A DNA stretch of 10,519 nt. It comes from JAUWCW01 sp030609125 [NCBI: Candidatus Rokuibacteriota bacterium] (GTDB taxonomy: Bacteria > JAUVQV01). The position numbers were made by a program, and so were the translations under genes. Position 1 is the stretch's first letter. The number at the start of each line of letters is the position of its first letter. The notes under the pieces were generated by a model. It was not told where the DNA came from and made no database searches. It saw only the letters and a program-made list of their open reading frames with translations. The stretch lies in the NCBI GenBank assembly GCA_030609125.1, contig JAUWCW010000043.1:1-10519 (forward strand), read 5' to 3'. Shown here piece by piece: positions 5,310 through 10,519 of the stretch.

Positions 5310-5567
5310 AGCCCAATCCGGGCTCCAGCCCTTTGGAGAACACTGCTTCTCGAGCCCGTTTCCGGCAGAACAGCGTCCGGGTGGCATTTCGGCAAAGCGT
5401 GAAAAGCTTTTTATTTTTAGGGTGTTTTGAACAACATGTCATCGAATGGGTTTTCCATTCGGCGCGTACCGCGCAAGGAAGAACAACCGCCACTCCCCTC
5501 CCGGAAGGGACACCGTCGCGTTCCGGGACGTCAGATACGAGTGTCCCAAAAGGCCAATCCAGGCTCC
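5310..5567. repeat. Direct repeat, 15 of 17 bases, one copy near each divergent promoter
   Basis: AGCCCAATCCGGGCTCC (5310-5326) and AGGCCAATCCAGGCTCC (5551-5567) match at 15 of 17 positions. The first copy abuts the -24 element of the sigma-54 promoter. The second lies inside the TGTCCCAAA/TTTGGGACA dyad about 30 nt upstream of the kinase promoter. A shared protein-binding site is possible. It has not been tied to any known regulator. Confidence 0.45.
5443..5474. promoter_or_regulatory. Two adjacent dyads, candidate activator binding sites
   Basis: CGAATGG-GTTTT-CCATTCG (5443-5461) is a perfect 7-bp dyad. It is followed at once by GCGCG-TAC-CGCGC (5462-5474), a perfect 5-bp dyad. The first is centred about 172 bp upstream of the predicted sigma-54 start, in the usual range for NtrC-type upstream activating sites. 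Between them and the promoter lies an AT-rich run (5402-5420), the kind of flexible or bent DNA that often helps looping (inference). Confidence 0.4.
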
Positions 5568-5588
5568 GGGGCTGGCCGGTTTGGGACA
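5542..5588. promoter_or_regulatory. TGTCCCAAA...TTTGGGACA dyad in the divergent region
   Basis: Nine-base arms (5542-5550, 5580-5588) with inner GGCCA/TGGCC arms flank the second copy of the 17-nt direct repeat. Further GGGACA-like hexamers lie at 5508-5513 and 5525-5530, so the hexamer recurs four times within about 80 bp. The arm at 5588 ends just before the kinase promoter, suggesting an operator for autoregulation, for the facing operon, or both. It is not followed by T residues in either direction, so a terminator is unlikely. Confidence 0.4.
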
Positions 5589-5595
5589 AAAAAGC

Positions 5596-5625
5596 CTGGC
5601 ATTACCTGACTGGAATGCTTATATT
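5596..5625 (+). promoter_or_regulatory. Sigma-70-like promoter for the two-component genes
   Basis: CTGGCA (5596-5601, 4 of 6 to TTGACA) and TATATT (5620-5625, 5 of 6 to TATAAT) are 18 bp apart. Transcription would start near 5632, 40 nt before the GTG at 5672. No sigma-54 element was found for this direction. Confidence 0.4.
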
Positions 5626-5671
5626 TAGGGGAGCCATGCACAAGGCCATACTCTGAGAGAGAGCGCTGCCC

Positions 5672-7326
5672 GTGAACTGGATGACATTTCACATTGCCGA
5701 GGAATCCATTATCGCCCTCGTCTGTCTTCTGCTCTCACTGCGCATTTTCTCCGTATCCGCCTCGCTCGAACTGTCCCGGGACCGCAACCGCAGGAGCCGG
5801 ACCTTTCTCCTGGCGGCAGGGTTCGCCATCCTGGGCCTGAATAGCCTCATCCACGCCGTCATCCACGCCGCCGGTTTCAACCAGAACCTGCTCTACCAGA
5901 CCCTTACCGGCTACTGCCTCGGTCTTTTGACGCTGATTGTCGCCATTTCATCAGAAGACCCGTGGAAAAAGCGGGCCTTCCCGCTCCTCTACCTCCCCCT
6001 GCTCCTTCTCCTGCTGCCGCAGGTATACGAACAGTTTCCGATATTCAACGAGTTCCGCCCTCTGGTCTGGATCGTCATCGCCTATCTTTCCGGGATAGTG
6101 AGCATCCTGTACATGGCGACCTTCTACCACACCCGGCTGAACCGTTTTCTCCTCTCCGCTCTCGGCCATCTCCTGATATGCATCTCTGCGATAGCCCTCT
6201 TCTTTCCGTCCGGCATCGGTTCCAACTCCTGGATTTTCGGGCACATTCTTCGCCCCATGGGCTTTCTTGCCCTCTTTCTCAGCATCAACAGACAGGAACT
6301 CACGAACCTGAGGGAAAGTATCCTCTACAAGTTCATCACCACCTTCAGCCTCATGGCGGCCATTCCCGTCCTCGCTTTCGGAATGGTCGTCTTCTATGAA
6401 AACCTCTATCCGATACAGCTCATCAGCAAGAAGCTGATCGTTTTCCATCTCGTCCTGGTGAGCATGGCTTCCTGTCTTCTCTTCGCCCTTGTTCTCATCC
6501 TGAAGCTGATGCGTCCTCTGCTCAAGCTCAAGGAGTCGGTTGACCGGATAGCGGACGAGGGGGCTGAGGGCACCATCCTGACGAGCAGCCAGGACGAGAT
6601 CGGCACCCTGGCCGACGCCTTCAACGACATGCTTGCAAAACTGAGAGAGTCTTTCACGGAAAAGGAGCGGCTCACCAGACTCGCCGCCACCGGGGAACTG
6701 TCGGCGACTCTGGCTCACGAAATAAAGAACCCCCTCAACGCCATCGGCAGCGCCGCCCACTACCTGAAGAAGAACTTCCGGAGCGACCTGGTGCATGAGT
6801 TCGCCACGGTTATCTCCGAGGAAGCGACAAGGATCAACAAGCTCACCTCCAATCTCCTCAACTTCGCCCGGCCGCTGCGCCCCGACTTCAAACCGGCCGA
6901 CATCAACGAGCTGGTCCTCGACACAATGAACCTCCTGAAGGAGGAGAGCGAAGAAAGAGGCCTGCGAGTCGAGTCGAGGCTGCAGGAGGGTATCCCGGGA
7001 GTGCTGATCGACTACAACCAGATGAAGCAGCTGCTCATCAACCTGCTGCTCAACTCCTTCGATGCCGTTTCGGAAAAAGGGAGCATTCGCGTCAGCACGG
7101 CTGCCGTCAACGGGGACGTGCTCATTGCAGTACGAGACGACGGCTCCGGCATCGGCACGGAGGACCTGCAGCGCATCTTCAACCCCTTCTTCACCACCAA
7201 GACCAGGGGAACCGGCCTCGGCCTCGCTTTCAGCAGGAAAGTCGCGATGGAACACGGCGGTGACATCGATGTCCGAAGCGCTCCCGGAGAGGGCAGCGAG
7301 TTTACCATCCGCCTGCCGGCGAAGAC

Positions 7327-7330
<4 letters not shown>
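5672..7330 (+). CDS. Multi-span membrane sensor histidine kinase (NtrB/AtoS type)
   Basis: 552 residues from GTG 5672, with GAGAGAGAG about 8 nt upstream; ATG at 5681 is an alternative. Residues 8-205 contain about seven hydrophobic segments forming an integral-membrane sensor of no recognised family. Two further spans at about 221-243 and 254-275 lead into a HAMP-like linker (LMRPLLKLKESVDRIADEG...DEIGTLADAFNDML). The HisKA domain has the H-box TLAHEIKNPLNAIG with phosphoacceptor His349. The ATPase domain shows an N-box (LLINLLLNSFDAV), G1 D489-D-G-S-G-I-G, F-box FNPFFTTK and G2 GTGLGLAFS. The kinase core resembles those paired with NtrC-type regulators, and the gene overlaps the regulator start by 4 nt (ATGA). 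Almost no extracytoplasmic domain is present, so the signal is probably sensed within or near the membrane. Confidence 0.93.
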
Positions 7331-8667
<1,337 letters not shown>

Positions 8668-8683
8668 CGGCGTCTTTCCCGCA

Positions 8684-8698
8684 GGCGAGTCACTCGCC
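8684..8698. terminator. Small hairpin between convergent genes
   Basis: GGCGAG-TCA-CTCGCC is a perfect 6-bp dyad over the stop codon of the minus-strand glycosyltransferase, 16 nt after the regulator stop. It could act as a shared weak terminator, but it lacks T-tracts and the loop is only 3 nt. Confidence 0.3.
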
Positions 8699-10510
8699 GG
8701 GGCGAGGCGGGATGAAGACCGTCACCAGAGTCCGATATCTGAATCGCCCGTCATCAATGTGGAAGGACCGCTTCGTGTAGCCTCGCGTTCTTTCTCTGAC
8801 AGCGGCAGGGAGGACGGAAGCCGGTGATCCGGCTATGAGGGCGACGGCCGGATCCCTCGTGCTCCCGCTCCCGGCGGCATAATACCCGGGGTTGCGGTAC
8901 CTCCAGCTGAACCTGAAAGGCGAGGTCATCGCCCGGCTCTCCGACGCCGCCGGCGGGGGGGCGTGCCGGTAGCTGATCCTCCCTTTGGTGTAGATGTCCA
9001 GCAGAGGAACCGCGATGGCCGGGCTGACAGCCGATTCGTCATTCCATGAAACCAGGACCTCCACCCGGTCCTGTCCCGCTGCGTTCAGAAAAGAGCCGGC
9101 GTGCTTGAGATTCACCAGGCTCAGGTTCTGCAGAAACGGACGATAGAGGAACAGGGCGGTCACCGTGGAGAAAATCACGACCGCGTAGACGACGCAGCGT
9201 CTCGAGCGCCCATCTCGAAGACTGCCGAGGCCGTACGCCGCCGCCAAGGCCAGGAGCGGAAAGACTACCATCAGGTACCGGACCCTCCTGATCTGGAAAA
9301 GAACCGCGAGCATCGGCAAGGAGCAGGCGACGAGGTAGGAAGGGTCCTTTCTCCGCGCCGCCATGCAGGCCCCATAGGCCGCCAGTGCGATCACAAACGG
9401 GTGCACCTGGAAAGCGAAGGTGGAAAGGTTGCTCTCCCCCCACCGGAGGATCCCCGACCACTGGTAATCGAAGAGCAGAACGATCTGCTCGAGCACGACA
9501 TCACCCTTCCATGCAAGGAGAAGCGCCGGTATCGCCGCCGCTGCCAGAAACAGCGCTCCGGCCCTTCGGACGGTCGTGCCCTTCGGGACTTGAGGGTCCC
9601 GTCCCGCCGGAATCACCGCCAGCGCCAGCAGGAGCGCCGGCCACAGCGAATACTTTGAAAGGAAGGCTCCCGTAAAGGCGGCCACGGCAAACAGGAATCT
9701 GTGCAGCCCTCCGTTTCTCGTGTGGTCCAGGGCAAGACAGATTGACAGCGTAAGGAAGAACATGGCGGCAACGTCTCCGAGCATGAGCGGCACCTGGGTG
9801 ATGAGGTAGGGGGATCCGGCGAGGAGCAGCCCGGCCAGGAAACCGGCCTCTCTCCCCCACAGCAAGCGTCCGATCCTGTACGTGGCGGCGACAGTGGCGG
9901 CATAAAAAACTGTGTTGAGAAACTGGACCGCGGCCCGGGACTCGCCGAAGTATTTGAAAATCAGTCCGTAGAGCAATGCCGGCAGCGGCAGGTCCGTCCA
10001 GGCGTCTATGCTTCGTCCCCACTCGCTGAGGAAAGAGGCGAGTCCGTAGACCGCCAGGTGCTTGGCCTGGGTGAAGTAGCGGGAGGCGTCGATGACGACT
10101 TCGGGCACACTCCATAACAGGGGCGCGACGGATAACGGCACCAGCAGCAGGAGGACCATCCTGCTGCGGTGGGAGAGACGAAACCGTGACAGCAGCAAGG
10201 CCGCGGCCACCCCGGCGCTCTGCAGCATGAAGATCGCCGCGGCATCCCTGCCCTCGACCGCCCATCGCCAGGAGGTCAGGGTGTTGTCATCAGCGGAGCT
10301 CAAAACCAGCAGGAGGGGGAACACGGCCATCGCCGCAATCCCGAGGAGCAGAAGTCGGTTCGTTCCAGGATGTCCACCGAGGGTTTCCTTCCACCCCATG
10401 CTTCCGCTCATCGCAACGCTTCCCATGGCTCGACCTCGTGCTTCAAGCGATGCTCCTCCATGATATTCCTCAGGGTCCCGTCTCCTGCTCACCATGAACC
10501 CTTCCGGCAC
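8690..10510 (-). CDS. GT-C / GT39-like integral-membrane glycosyltransferase
   Basis: 606 residues with roughly 11-12 hydrophobic helices from about residue 52 to 465, followed by a soluble C-terminal domain of about 140 residues, the layout of ArnT/PMT-like enzymes. The first large loop holds the acidic residue typical of the active site (WSVPEVVID141ASRY). Other GT39-like signs are LPLPALLYGLIFKYFGES, GDVAAMFFLTLSICLALD and AFLSKYSLWPALLL. Such enzymes move sugars from polyprenyl-phosphate donors to lipids, proteins or polymers on the outer face of the inner membrane; donor and acceptor cannot be told. The GTG at 10510 has GGAG 5 nt upstream at the window edge. ATGs at 10495, 10423 and 10408 are alternatives, and the first membrane span would still be complete. 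No link to the sulfur operon is apparent. Confidence 0.75.
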   Translation of the reverse strand: MPEGFMVSRRRDPEEYHGGASLEARGRAMGSVAMSGSMGWKETLGGHPGTNRLLLLGIAAMAVFPLLLVLSSADDNTLTSWRWAVEGRDAAAIFMLQSAGVAAALLLSRFRLSHRSRMVLLLLVPLSVAPLLWSVPEVVIDASRYFTQAKHLAVYGLASFLSEWGRSIDAWTDLPLPALLYGLIFKYFGESRAAVQFLNTVFYAATVAATYRIGRLLWGREAGFLAGLLLAGSPYLITQVPLMLGDVAAMFFLTLSICLALDHTRNGGLHRFLFAVAAFTGAFLSKYSLWPALLLALAVIPAGRDPQVPKGTTVRRAGALFLAAAAIPALLLAWKGDVVLEQIVLLFDYQWSGILRWGESNLSTFAFQVHPFVIALAAYGACMAARRKDPSYLVACSLPMLAVLFQIRRVRYLMVVFPLLALAAAYGLGSLRDGRSRRCVVYAVVIFSTVTALFLYRPFLQNLSLVNLKHAGSFLNAAGQDRVEVLVSWNDESAVSPAIAVPLLDIYTKGRISYRHAPPPAASESRAMTSPFRFSWRYRNPGYYAAGSGSTRDPAVALIAGSPASVLPAAVRERTRGYTKRSFHIDDGRFRYRTLVTVFIPPRPGE

Positions 10511-10519
10511 ACAATCTCC

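Noticed and set aside
5394-5417. Intrinsic terminator AAAGC-loop-GCTTT followed by TTATTTTT
   Set aside because: The stem is only 5 bp and AT-rich, and no gene ends just upstream on that strand. AT-rich promoter DNA is more likely.
5427-5609. 60-codon plus-strand ORF in the divergent region
   Set aside because: No clear ribosome site and a low-complexity basic translation; it overlaps the dyads and promoter elements.
9101-9658. Long plus-strand ORF inside the glycosyltransferase region
   Set aside because: It is antisense to a protein with clear membrane helices and GT-C features; the translation is charged and repetitive, as expected for a shadow frame.

Overview
The window looks like a piece of chromosome from a GC-rich, anaerobic, sulfur-cycling bacterium, most likely of the former Deltaproteobacteria (Desulfobacterota/Desulfuromonadales type). 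This rests on an apparent selenocysteine protein, a sigma-54 regulatory circuit, a YeeE/YedE-TusA-rhodanese sulfur-handling operon and GTG starts beside strong GGAGG sites. The taxonomic call is inference from gene content only.

Left end (1-338): a decayed IS21-family end. It has TGGTACA-type terminal repeats and the first 12 codons of an istA-like transposase on the minus strand, which then stops. Just outside it is an extended -10 promoter for the next gene.

339-1184 (+): a secreted DsbA/thioredoxin-fold oxidoreductase whose CxxC is written TGA-CCC-TAC-TGC (U-P-Y-C). The frame continues intact to a cis-Pro loop and a TAG stop. Conventional gene calling would split it into two ORFs (339-746 and 765-1184). 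A hairpin follows the TGA directly, where a bacterial SECIS belongs.

5234-1405 (-): a six-gene, tightly spaced operon: YeeE/YedE permease, TusA-like sulfur carrier, two paralogous single-span acidic microproteins, UspA-like protein and exported two-domain rhodanese. A textbook sigma-54 -24/-12 element (TGGCACG-N4-TTGCT) lies 46-72 nt upstream of the permease start. A near-perfect long hairpin closes the operon and separates it from the selenoprotein gene.

5235-5671: divergent regulatory region with the sigma-54 promoter, an AT-rich stretch, several dyads, a 15/17 direct repeat and a sigma-70-like promoter for the regulatory genes.

5672-8667 (+): a membrane histidine kinase overlapping by 4 nt an NtrC-type response regulator, the obvious candidate activator of the facing operon. 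Its sigma-54 contact loop reads GAFTCA rather than GAFTGA.

8690-10510 (-): a convergent GT-C/GT39-like membrane glycosyltransferase that looks functionally unrelated; its 5' end is at the window edge.

Overall model (inference): the kinase senses a signal and the regulator switches on the sigma-54 operon. The permease imports a sulfur (or selenium) compound, TusA and rhodanese relay the sulfane group, and the two microproteins are undescribed membrane partners. A YedE-like permease plus a TusA/SirA-like protein close to a selenoprotein gene leaves a selenium role open.
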